The notes under the pieces: model-generated | Seen by the model: the letters and a program-made list of their open reading frames with translations, nothing else | Databases searched by the model: none | Told to the model about the DNA's origin: nothing | Assembly: GCA_964522665.1 (NCBI GenBank) | Contig: CAZFVY010000016.1 | Span: 1-64,000 of the forward strand | DNA length: 64,000 bases | DNA from: CAZFVY01 sp964522665 | Lineage (GTDB): Bacteria; Verrucomicrobiota; Verrucomicrobiia; Limisphaerales; CAZFVY01 | Direction of reading: 5' to 3' | Position numbers and translations under genes: made by a program | Shown: piece after piece, positions 17,848 through 26,552 of the stretch | Position numbering within the stretch: position 1 is the first letter of the stretch | Layout of the letters: each line of letters starts with the position of its first letter

Positions 17848-17850
17848 ATC

Positions 17851-17907
17851 AAAAACGAATCAGGACTTCTCGCGCGCGTCGCGCCCGAAAAGTCCTGATT
17901 CGTTTTT
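17851..17907. terminator. Strong bidirectional terminator between flgL and the minus-strand glycan operon
   Basis: AAAAACGAATCAGGACTT (17851-17868) pairs perfectly over 18 bases with its complement at 17890-17907, around a 21-base GC-rich loop. T5 ends the right arm, and A5 at the left arm becomes T5 on the minus strand. It separates two convergent operons. Confidence 0.92.
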
Positions 17908-17959
17908 CCAGTTGGCGGGCCGAGCGCCCGCCTCCGGTTCGCCGCCGCCACACCACGGA

Positions 17960-20900
17960 CTATTCGCCGCGGATCGCGCCTTCGATCAGCCTCGCGCTGG
18001 TCGGCGAATGCCTTCTAAGCGTCTCCAGTCGAGCCATGATTCCACCAATCGTTTTCAGCGCCTTGGTCGCCTCCAGCCGCCGATACCAAGCCAGCGCCTC
18101 TTGACCGACCCGCGGCTCCAACTCCGGCGCCAGAGCTGTGATCGGAACGTCGCAGACCAGCCGGCAAAGGAGCATCGACGCCTGCGGCGAAGACTCAGTG
18201 ACCGTGGCCGCCTTTTCCATCACCGCGAGCGCCTCCGCCGGCCGGTCCCCTTTCAACAGCGCTTCCCCGCGCATCAGGAGAATCGAGCCATGTTCGGGGC
18301 AGGCCCGCGCGGCCTCGTCCGTCCACTCCAGCGCCACTTCCTGCAATTCCGGCGCGCTATTGACGACGAAACTGCCGAGCTGCCACAGGCGTTCATTCAT
18401 GATCCCCGCGGCCCGCGCCCGCGCCAATACCTGCAGCGAGTCCTGCGTCCTGCCCTGGCGGTGAAGAAAGAGCGCCAGATCGTGCGCGACGCCGGCCGCT
18501 CGCGGCTCCAGCTCGAGCGCCCGGTTGTACTGCGCCTCGGCCTCTTTCGGATGCCCGGCGCTGGCCAGGCATTCCGCCAGCAGGTGGTGCGGGCCTTCCC
18601 GCAGTATTTCCCGGCAGGGCGGCGTGAGCGTCGCCAGCGTCCGGCGCTCCAGGCAGAGCCGCAAATGCGGAATCGCCTCCGGCGCGCGGCCCAATTTCAT
18701 CAGGGACAGCGCCGCCATGAAACTCATCGAGGCCGTTGGGCCGGAATCCGCCGCCAGCCGCGAGGTCATCAGCCGCAACAACTCCAGGAAGTAGCCGCCC
18801 TTCAATAAATGCGCGCCGAAAATCGTCAACAGGCGCTCGCGCACCTCCGGCAGAATCGACCCCGCCGCATGCGGCTCGATGAGGCGCACCGCCTTGCGGT
18901 ACTTCTCCAATCCTTCCTCCAGCCGCCCGTCATTCACCAAGTCCAACCCAAAATTCATCAGCAACGCCGGCTCATCGGGCAGCTCCGTGACCGCCAATTC
19001 CAACAGTCGCAGATTGCGCTGGACCTTCTGACGGCTTTTCACGATCGCGGGATCGTAGCCATGATGCAGGATGGTCGCCGTGCCCAATTTGGCCTCCATC
19101 CCCCATTCCGTCATCCGCGCGATCACGCTCGCGTAAATCTGCTCATGCACCCGCCCGACGAAAAAGAGCGCGGGCGCGTTGCGGAACAGACGGGGAACGT
19201 ACGTAACGCCATCGGTCGATTCATGCTGGTTGGCGATCGGTATGCGATACCCCAAGACGTTCGTCGCCGCCAAATCCTCCCACAATCGCGCATGACTCTC
19301 CGCCGGCATCTCTTCGTCCGCGTCCAGAATCAGCACCCAATCCCCGCGCGCGTGTTCATGCGCCGCGTTGCGGGCGTCGCTGAAATGATCGTTCCACGGA
19401 AAATGATAGACCTCCGCCCCGTGTTCCTTGGCGATTTCAACGGTGCGGTCGGTCGAACCGGTGTCCACCACGATGATCTGGCTGGCGATCGGCTTGATCG
19501 AAGCCAGGCATTGGCCGATAAATCGCTCCTCATTCTTCGCGATCAGGCAGACGCTTAGCCGCGGGCGTTTGGGGATCGCGGGTAGCGGCGTCCACTTGAT
19601 CTTCGTGCGCTTATGGCCCTTCTGCCCATTCAGGGAATTATAGACATTTTTCGCCATCGCCCAATGCGGCGTCATCTGGTACAGCCGCTCGCTGGCTCGC
19701 AACGCCTGGCGTTCATCGCCCGCTTCCAGGGCGATATCGATCATTTGGAGATACGCGTCCGGATGAAAGCCGCGCAACGCGATCGCGCTCAGGCACGCGT
19801 TCCACGCCTTCAAGTAGTTCTTCTGCTTTAGCTGCTCGTGCGCCGCCTGCAACGAGCCCACCCGGCCGGCCGGGGGTACCTCCAGTTTGAATTTGCCGGG
19901 CGGACTGGCTTGGGAAATCGCGGCGTCCGAGAATCCCGCCTTGCGCAGCAGGTCCGTGGAGTGCCGCGACCAGGCCAATTCGGTCTCTTCCGCCGCGCGG
20001 GCCTGGTTCGCGTGTTCGACGCTCGCCGGCGAGCTTAGATAGACGCCCAGAATCTGCTTTATGTGCAGAAATTCCCGCGTTTTGGCAAGCCGCATCCAAA
20101 ACTCATAGTCACCCGACGAGACAAACGCGGGATCAAAATACCCGTGCTCCTCGTGCGCCTCGCGCCGCCACATCGGCTGCGGTCCCACAAAGCACCCGTG
20201 CCGCGCCAGCTTCACCCGGTCGAACTCGAACCAGACGTACTTGTCCTTGACGACCGCGGTGTCAAACGTCTGGTTTTCCTGCTCGGTGATGTTGACGTCC
20301 GCGTACACGAGCGTGATCTTGGGATTCTCGTCCAACGTCCGCGCCATGATCTCCAGCGCGTCCTTGCGATGGCGGTCATCGGTGTTGGCGTTGGTCAAGT
20401 ATTTGCCGCGGGCCGCCCGAATGCCTCGGTTCCAGGCCGCGTAAACCGTCTCCCGCTCTTCCGTGCGGATATAGACGATGTTGCCGTAGCGCTGCTGAAA
20501 TTCCTCCACGATCGCGCGCTCATTCTGCGGCGAACCGCTGTCCACCACGATGATCTCGAGCTTGCCCGCGATGGTTTGGGCCTCGAGATCCGCCAGGCAG
20601 CCGGCCATAAACTTTTCTGATTTGTACGTCGAGACAATCGCCGAAACGAGCGGCTCGACGTTCTCAAATTGAATCGCCGGCTTGAGCGCCGCCTCGACCG
20701 CGCGCAGGTTCTCGCGCGCGACGTCGTGCCCCGGCTGCAATTCGAGAATTCGCCGGAACATCAGCCGGGCGGTCTCGTTGTCGCCGACTTTATAAAAGCA
20801 AAATCCCAACGGCAGGAGAATCTCGACGTCATCCGGCGTCTGTTTCAAGACCCGGTGATACGCGTGCGCCGCGTCCTTGAATTTGCCCGCCTGAAGATTC

Positions 20901-23900
20901 AAATCGGCGAGCAATTTCAGCGCGGGCCTGAACTCCGGCTCCAATTGCAATGCCCGGCCCAAGGCGGATTCGAACTCCGCCGGCAGTTCCAGCTTCACGC
21001 AGCAGAGAGCCAGGCAGGTTTGATACTCGGCGGAATCCGGCCGTAGCTCGACCGCCTTCAGCCAGCGCTCTCGGCTGGCCGCAATGTCGCCCTTCTTGAA
21101 TAATAAGTTCCCGAGCGCCGCGGGAATCTCCGCCCGCGTCGGCGCCATGGGCAGCGCGAGTTCCAGGCGCGCAATCGCGCCCGCGAGATCGCCCGCCGCG
21201 GACAGCGCGTCCGCTTCTTCCAGCAGTTTCTCCAATTGCGGCAGTCGGCCGCCACCGGTCGCCGCCGGGGCTGATCCGTGCAGTTTTTCCCGCGTCACAT
21301 TGAGGTTGTCGCGCGCGGTGGTATTTTCTGGATGCAGCTCGGCCGCGCGCTCGAAGACCACCACGGCGGATTCAGCGTCGCCCAGCTTGAAAAAACAAAC
21401 CCCGAGCGCCAGCAGGGTCTCCAAGTCGTCCGGGGTTTGGTGCAGGATTTTGCCGTACACGTGCGCGGCGTCGAGGAGGCTCCCGTGTTCGAAATTCAAG
21501 TTTGCGAGGAGCCGCAGAGCCTCAAGATTGTGGGGTTCGATCTCCAACGCCCGCCCCAACGCCGTTTCGAACTCGCGCACCTCGTTCAAATGCAGATGCG
21601 CCATGGCCAGTTGCGTCCACGACGACGCCACGTCCGGGGCGCAACGAGTCAACTGCAGCAGCACGTCCCGCGCGGCCCCGAGCTCGCCGACGCGAAATAA
21701 CATCCCGCCCAAGGCCGAGAGCAGCTCGGTGTCTTGCGTCGGGCGTTCCAGCGCCTTGCGCAGCAACTCCTTGGCTCGGTCCATCTCCTGCGCGTCGATG
21801 GCGCTGCCGGCGTTAAACACCAACTGGCGCAAATCGATCGCTTTCTCCGCGCTCGGCGCGCCGCTGAGCGGCGCCACCCCTTTTCCCGTGGCCCGCCGGC
21901 GTTCGATTTGCAGCAGGTTCTCCTGCGCGGTCACATTCGCGGGATCGATCTCCAACACCCGCTCGTACACCATTTGGGCCGAATCGATGTCCGCGCCGCG
22001 ATAAAAGCAAACGCCCAAGCTGAGCAAGACCTCGACATTATTCGGGTCTTTCTCCAGTAATTTTGCGTAGGCCCGGCCCGCGTCGCGCACCCGCTCGTTT
22101 TCCAGATTGGTCTTCGCGAGAAACTTCAGCGCTTCGCGATTATCCGGTTCGATTTCCAGCGCCAGGCCGATGGCCGCTTCAAATTCCTCGATCCGCCCCA
22201 ACTTGAGGCACACCATCGCCAGCCTCGTGTAGGCGTCCGCGTCCCGCGGCCGCAACTCGATGACGCGGCGAAAGCATTCACGGGCCGCCTCAAACTCGCC
22301 CAGCGTGAAGTGCAGGCTTCCCTTGGCCGCCAGGACCTCCGGATCCCGGGGCGCCAGATCCACCGCGTCCTTCAACGTCTCGAGCGCCGCTTCCCGATTC
22401 CCGGCGTCGTCAAAAAAGCTCGCCTGTTCCAGCAACTGCTCCAGCGTCAGCGAGGTCCGTCGCGGCGCCGGTGGGGCCGGGCTCGGAGCGGCGGCCACGC
22501 CCGCGTCCCGCTCCGCCAATTTCCCCACCACGACCGCGAGGTTGTCCTTGGCCAGCGGGTTGTCGGGCGCGAGCGTCAAAACCCGCTCGTAGATGACTTT
22601 CGCCGTCTCCAGGTCGCCGCTCTTGAAAAAACAAACCCCCAAGGGCAGGATCACTTCGACGTCATCCGGATTGCGGCGCAAAATCCGCGTGTAACTCTGC
22701 GCGGCGTCTTTCAGTCGCCCTTCCTGCAGATTCAGATCCCCCAACAGCTTCAACGCCTCGCGATAGTCCGGGTCCAACGCCAGAGCCTGCTCCAGCGCGG
22801 TTTCAAATTCATCCACTCGATTCAACCGCACGTTGCAGATCGCCAGTTGGACGTAGAGCGACGGCTGGTTGGGTTGCAGCAATGTCGCCTGCAAAAAACG
22901 TTCCCGCGCGGCGGCGTAATCTCCCAGTTGGAACAACATCGCGCCGAGCGAAATCAGCAAGTCGGGATTTGTGGGGCTGGCCGCCACCGCGGATTGCAAC
23001 GCGTCTCGCGCGCCGCGATAGTCGCCTTTGGCGTAACAATCGTCGGCTCGACTGACCAATTCCACCACTTTTCGGTCCATCGGGGCCGGCCGGCCGCCGG
23101 CCGCCGAGGTCCCGACCGATTCCACGCGCAACATCGCGCCCAGGTCCGGCATTTGCGGCGCCTGCCGCTCCCCCAACCGGAAGAACGGCGTCGCGGGCGG
23201 CGCCGACGCTGGCGCCGGCGAGACCGGTGACACCGTGGACGGGATCGACGGGGCATCGCAAAGCTTGGAACGCAGCTTCGCCACCTTGGCGAGCGGCGCC
23301 AATTCGGCCCACCCGGGGGCAGCCGCCGCCGATTCTCCAAACCGGCTAACGCAGTTTAACAGCGCCGCTTTGGCGTCCACCAAATTATCCGCGCGCCCCG
23401 CCAATTCCGCCTCGACCAGCAGGCTCTCCAAGACATTTGGATAGGCCGCCGAGAAGCGGCGCGCCGCGGCCAGGGCCGCCGGCCAACGGCCCGCTCCGAC
23501 CGCCTGCTCCAGGGTCGAAAATAATTCGCTGACGCGAACATTCAACTCCAGCGGCCGCACATCGTCCGGACCGAGGCGCAGGATTTCCGGCGCGCCAGGC
23601 AAGGTCTGCCCCTTCGCCTGGCGAAACAACTCGATTTCCTGATCCAGAACGCGCTCGGCCTCCCGGCAATACTCGCCGATCGCGCCGGCGGTCTTCTGCC
23701 CGGGATGCCGGCGATAGCCCGCGAAGGCGACGTTCACCCGTTGCAATTGAGCAAACCGGAAAAAACGCGCCCATAATTCGAGATCACCCGCCAATTCCAA
23801 ATCCGCGCGCATCGTCCCGCCGGCTTCCTCCCACAGGTCGCGCCGCCAAAAAACCCCTTCCTGTTGAATGAACCGGTAGTCTTTGCTCAGATACAGTTCC

Positions 23901-26533
23901 CGCCGCCACGGCTTGTCCGCGCCGTGCGGAACCGGAACGATCTCGCGTGATCGCTCATCAATGGTGCAGGGAGTCCCGTGCAACCAACGCGCCTCGGGAT
24001 GCCGCGCGAAAACCGACGCCGCCGTTTGCAGTGACCCCGGAAAAAGCCGGTCATCGGCGTTCAGCCACGTCATGATTTCGCCCGTGGTTCGGCGGAATCC
24101 ATCGCGCAACGCCGCGTACATCCCGGCGTCAGGCCGGCTTTGCCAGTATGTCAGATGCCTGGCGTATTTTTTTATGATCTCCACCGAGCCGTCCAGACTC
24201 CCGCCATCCATGATGACGTACTCCAAATTCGGATAGCCTTGGTCGAGCACGCTTTGAATGGCTTCCTCGAGAAAAGCGGCCTGCTGGAACGACGGCGTGA
24301 CAATTGAAATCTTGGGCCATACCGCCGGGCTGACGATTGCCGGGCTGACAATCGCCGACGCCGCGGGAGCGGTGCGCGCGGCCGGCTTCCACGGAGCGCC
24401 CGTCAGCGCGAGATACTCGGCGTTCGCCTCCGCGTGTTTCGGGTCCAATTCGAGCAATCGCTGGAAAACCAACTGCGCGGTCTTCCGGTCGTTCAGCCGT
24501 GCGAAGCACACTCCCATTTTCACCAACACCTCCGGGTCGTCCGGAGTCTGGTGCAAGAGCTTCCCGTAGGTGCGAGCGGCGTCCTGGAGACTGCCGTGCG
24601 CGAAATTGAGTTCCGCCAGTACCTTGAGCGCCTCGCGGTGGTTCGGATCCAGCTTGAGCGCCCGGCTGATCGCTCCCTCAAAGACCTCGACCTCACCCGC
24701 CTGCACGCTGGCCGCCGCGACCTTCGCGAAAATCCCCGGGTCATCGGGGCGAAGTTCAGCGGCTCGCTGAAACTGCTGCGTCGCGCGCGCAAAATCCGCT
24801 CGACGCAGTGAAAGCTCCGCCTGCGCCAGCCACAAATCGACCCGCTTGGGAGCGAGCCGCGTCGCCTCGTCAAACGCCGTCGCGGCGCCAGCCAGATCGC
24901 CCGCCAGCGCCAGCCGCTCCGCCCGCGCCGCCGCGTTGCTTGCCTCGTCCGGCCCGGCGGCGGGCCGGCTCAGCCGCTGCCGCGCCTCCCGCGCTTCCGC
25001 GAAGTCCGGCGCCAGTTCAATCACCTTGTTCAACATTGCCGTCGCGCCGGCCGAATCACCGTTCCGCTCGAGGGCCAGCGCCAGATACCACATCGCGCGC
25101 CAGTGATCGAACCCGAACACCGTTGCCGCCGCGTACTCGGACGCCGCCTGCGTAAAATTGCCGTCGTGCGCCAGGACCAACCCGGTCCAGAATCGCAAAT
25201 ACGGATCATTCGAGTAATGGATGCGATAATGCAGAATCCCGCCGGACGCGCCGGAGCGGAGCAGCGCGGACGCCCGTGCGATGACCTGATCCGCCTCGCT
25301 GAGTTCCGCCATGCTCGCCTGCGCGTTCATGCTCCGCCGGAACGGCTCGCCGAACGAACCGAGCGATTCCACAAAAAGCTGCGCCGGTGAAGCGGGCGCC
25401 GAGGGCGCCATCATCGATTCCAGGCTGACCGTCTCGGTCAGCAGCGAACCGCCGCTCGCCACGCCCCATGAGCGCGTTCGTTTCGGGTTTTGCAGCATCC
25501 GTTCGTAAATCGGATTGACGACGCGGGCCGCGTTCTCCGAGCCAAACACCCGCCGGGCATATTCCGCCGCCTGCCGTCCCAGCCGCGCCCTTTCCTCCGG
25601 TTGCCGATAGAGCCGCTCGATGGCTTGCTTATACTCCGCCTCACTCTGGACGATCAGCCCGGTCTCTCCGTGCTCCACCAGGCGCTTCACGCCCCCGTAC
25701 GGAAAGACCACCGGCGGTATGCCGGCGTACATCGCCTCCTGCAGATTCAACTCCGCCGCCGCGTAGGTATCCTCGCACAGCGGGTAACCATATACGTCGA
25801 GAATCTCCAGAACTTGACGAATATCCTGCACGTAGCCGCGAAAATCAAAGCGGTCGGCCGCGCCAGCCTGACGGGCTTGCTGGCGCAGAATGTTGACGAT
25901 CCCATCCCCGCACACCACAAAACGGACGTTCGGAATCTCGATCGCGGCGCTCATCGCCACGTACCGCGGGTGCATCTTCACGAAATCAAGCGTGCCGATG
26001 TAGCCGACGTTGAAGTTCGGATGGGTCCGCGGCTGGAGATTCGTCAGCCGGGCGAAATCGGTCGCCCCGTAGGCCATCCCGGTCTTGCGCGCCCGTTCTT
26101 CCGGGGACAACCGTTGAAACGCCGGCTGTTCGTACGTGTAGGGGCTGCACGCAAGGGCGAAATCCGCCACGTCAACCAACTCGGGAATTAGAATCTGCGG
26201 CGGGTGATCGCCCGCGATGTGAAACCAAATCAACACGCGCATCGGCGGCAGGTCCGACCGCAGGAAATTGTAAGCTTCCGGATTGTTCCAAAAGTGAAGA
26301 TGAACGATGTCCGCCTGCTCCAATTCTCGCTTGAGCGTCACCGGATCCGGCGCGTTGACGAGCGTAAGCCCCTCCTCCCGCGCCAATTGCGCTCCCGGCG
26401 GCCCCACCGGATTTAACGACACGACCCGGTGCTGGAAATCCCCCAAACGGGCGGAATACTTCGCGACGCCTGCCAGCGCTCGGCCGCCGCCACCGGTGGT
26501 GAGCGTTTGGATGACGTGCAGGATTCTGGTCAT
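17960..26533 (-). CDS. 2857-residue multi-glycosyltransferase (GT4, three GT2, five TPR modules)
   Basis: Start ATG 26533 (MTRILHVIQTLTTGGGGRAL) is the natural start of the GT4 domain and lies 19 bases after the previous gene. Order, with approximate residues: GT4 (1-350); TPRs (420-715); GT2 with WPKISIVTPSF and NADDR (735-990); four TPR modules (1155-1948); GT2 with VSAIVSTYKSE and NANTDDR (1955-2210); TPR-GT2-TPR (2225-2857) with RLSVCLIAKNEERF, DTGS and LDADEE. The last module is a third copy of the duplicated module in the gene at 188-5152. There is no signal peptide or membrane segment, so it is probably cytoplasmic. The family moves sugars from nucleotide donors. Four catalytic domains on one chain suggest stepwise building of a glycan, with the TPRs perhaps docking an acceptor such as flagellin (inference). 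Confidence 0.88.
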   Translation of the reverse strand: MTRILHVIQTLTTGGGGRALAGVAKYSARLGDFQHRVVSLNPVGPPGAQLAREEGLTLVNAPDPVTLKRELEQADIVHLHFWNNPEAYNFLRSDLPPMRVLIWFHIAGDHPPQILIPELVDVADFALACSPYTYEQPAFQRLSPEERARKTGMAYGATDFARLTNLQPRTHPNFNVGYIGTLDFVKMHPRYVAMSAAIEIPNVRFVVCGDGIVNILRQQARQAGAADRFDFRGYVQDIRQVLEILDVYGYPLCEDTYAAAELNLQEAMYAGIPPVVFPYGGVKRLVEHGETGLIVQSEAEYKQAIERLYRQPEERARLGRQAAEYARRVFGSENAARVVNPIYERMLQNPKRTRSWGVASGGSLLTETVSLESMMAPSAPASPAQLFVESLGSFGEPFRRSMNAQASMAELSEADQVIARASALLRSGASGGILHYRIHYSNDPYLRFWTGLVLAHDGNFTQAASEYAAATVFGFDHWRAMWYLALALERNGDSAGATAMLNKVIELAPDFAEAREARQRLSRPAAGPDEASNAAARAERLALAGDLAGAATAFDEATRLAPKRVDLWLAQAELSLRRADFARATQQFQRAAELRPDDPGIFAKVAAASVQAGEVEVFEGAISRALKLDPNHREALKVLAELNFAHGSLQDAARTYGKLLHQTPDDPEVLVKMGVCFARLNDRKTAQLVFQRLLELDPKHAEANAEYLALTGAPWKPAARTAPAASAIVSPAIVSPAVWPKISIVTPSFQQAAFLEEAIQSVLDQGYPNLEYVIMDGGSLDGSVEIIKKYARHLTYWQSRPDAGMYAALRDGFRRTTGEIMTWLNADDRLFPGSLQTAASVFARHPEARWLHGTPCTIDERSREIVPVPHGADKPWRRELYLSKDYRFIQQEGVFWRRDLWEEAGGTMRADLELAGDLELWARFFRFAQLQRVNVAFAGYRRHPGQKTAGAIGEYCREAERVLDQEIELFRQAKGQTLPGAPEILRLGPDDVRPLELNVRVSELFSTLEQAVGAGRWPAALAAARRFSAAYPNVLESLLVEAELAGRADNLVDAKAALLNCVSRFGESAAAAPGWAELAPLAKVAKLRSKLCDAPSIPSTVSPVSPAPASAPPATPFFRLGERQAPQMPDLGAMLRVESVGTSAAGGRPAPMDRKVVELVSRADDCYAKGDYRGARDALQSAVAASPTNPDLLISLGAMLFQLGDYAAARERFLQATLLQPNQPSLYVQLAICNVRLNRVDEFETALEQALALDPDYREALKLLGDLNLQEGRLKDAAQSYTRILRRNPDDVEVILPLGVCFFKSGDLETAKVIYERVLTLAPDNPLAKDNLAVVVGKLAERDAGVAAAPSPAPPAPRRTSLTLEQLLEQASFFDDAGNREAALETLKDAVDLAPRDPEVLAAKGSLHFTLGEFEAARECFRRVIELRPRDADAYTRLAMVCLKLGRIEEFEAAIGLALEIEPDNREALKFLAKTNLENERVRDAGRAYAKLLEKDPNNVEVLLSLGVCFYRGADIDSAQMVYERVLEIDPANVTAQENLLQIERRRATGKGVAPLSGAPSAEKAIDLRQLVFNAGSAIDAQEMDRAKELLRKALERPTQDTELLSALGGMLFRVGELGAARDVLLQLTRCAPDVASSWTQLAMAHLHLNEVREFETALGRALEIEPHNLEALRLLANLNFEHGSLLDAAHVYGKILHQTPDDLETLLALGVCFFKLGDAESAVVVFERAAELHPENTTARDNLNVTREKLHGSAPAATGGGRLPQLEKLLEEADALSAAGDLAGAIARLELALPMAPTRAEIPAALGNLLFKKGDIAASRERWLKAVELRPDSAEYQTCLALCCVKLELPAEFESALGRALQLEPEFRPALKLLADLNLQAGKFKDAAHAYHRVLKQTPDDVEILLPLGFCFYKVGDNETARLMFRRILELQPGHDVARENLRAVEAALKPAIQFENVEPLVSAIVSTYKSEKFMAGCLADLEAQTIAGKLEIIVVDSGSPQNERAIVEEFQQRYGNIVYIRTEERETVYAAWNRGIRAARGKYLTNANTDDRHRKDALEIMARTLDENPKITLVYADVNITEQENQTFDTAVVKDKYVWFEFDRVKLARHGCFVGPQPMWRREAHEEHGYFDPAFVSSGDYEFWMRLAKTREFLHIKQILGVYLSSPASVEHANQARAAEETELAWSRHSTDLLRKAGFSDAAISQASPPGKFKLEVPPAGRVGSLQAAHEQLKQKNYLKAWNACLSAIALRGFHPDAYLQMIDIALEAGDERQALRASERLYQMTPHWAMAKNVYNSLNGQKGHKRTKIKWTPLPAIPKRPRLSVCLIAKNEERFIGQCLASIKPIASQIIVVDTGSTDRTVEIAKEHGAEVYHFPWNDHFSDARNAAHEHARGDWVLILDADEEMPAESHARLWEDLAATNVLGYRIPIANQHESTDGVTYVPRLFRNAPALFFVGRVHEQIYASVIARMTEWGMEAKLGTATILHHGYDPAIVKSRQKVQRNLRLLELAVTELPDEPALLMNFGLDLVNDGRLEEGLEKYRKAVRLIEPHAAGSILPEVRERLLTIFGAHLLKGGYFLELLRLMTSRLAADSGPTASMSFMAALSLMKLGRAPEAIPHLRLCLERRTLATLTPPCREILREGPHHLLAECLASAGHPKEAEAQYNRALELEPRAAGVAHDLALFLHRQGRTQDSLQVLARARAAGIMNERLWQLGSFVVNSAPELQEVALEWTDEAARACPEHGSILLMRGEALLKGDRPAEALAVMEKAATVTESSPQASMLLCRLVCDVPITALAPELEPRVGQEALAWYRRLEATKALKTIGGIMARLETLRRHSPTSARLIEGAIRGE
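20690..23070 (-). repeat. Four consecutive ~185-residue TPR super-modules
   Basis: Within the 2857-residue gene, modules at about 23070-22520, 22460-21910, 21830-21290 and 21250-20690 repeat one pattern of about six TPRs. Each has a conserved EFE(T/A/S)A helix, a DPxxREALKxLxxLN-like helix, a KDAAxxYxxIL helix and a P(D/N)D(V/L)E(V/I/T)LLxLGVCF(F/Y)K-like helix. A fifth copy lies at about 24940-24390. This is a higher-order repeat above the single 34-residue TPR. Confidence 0.8.
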
Positions 26534-26552
26534 AGCGGGCGGCGTGGGCGGA

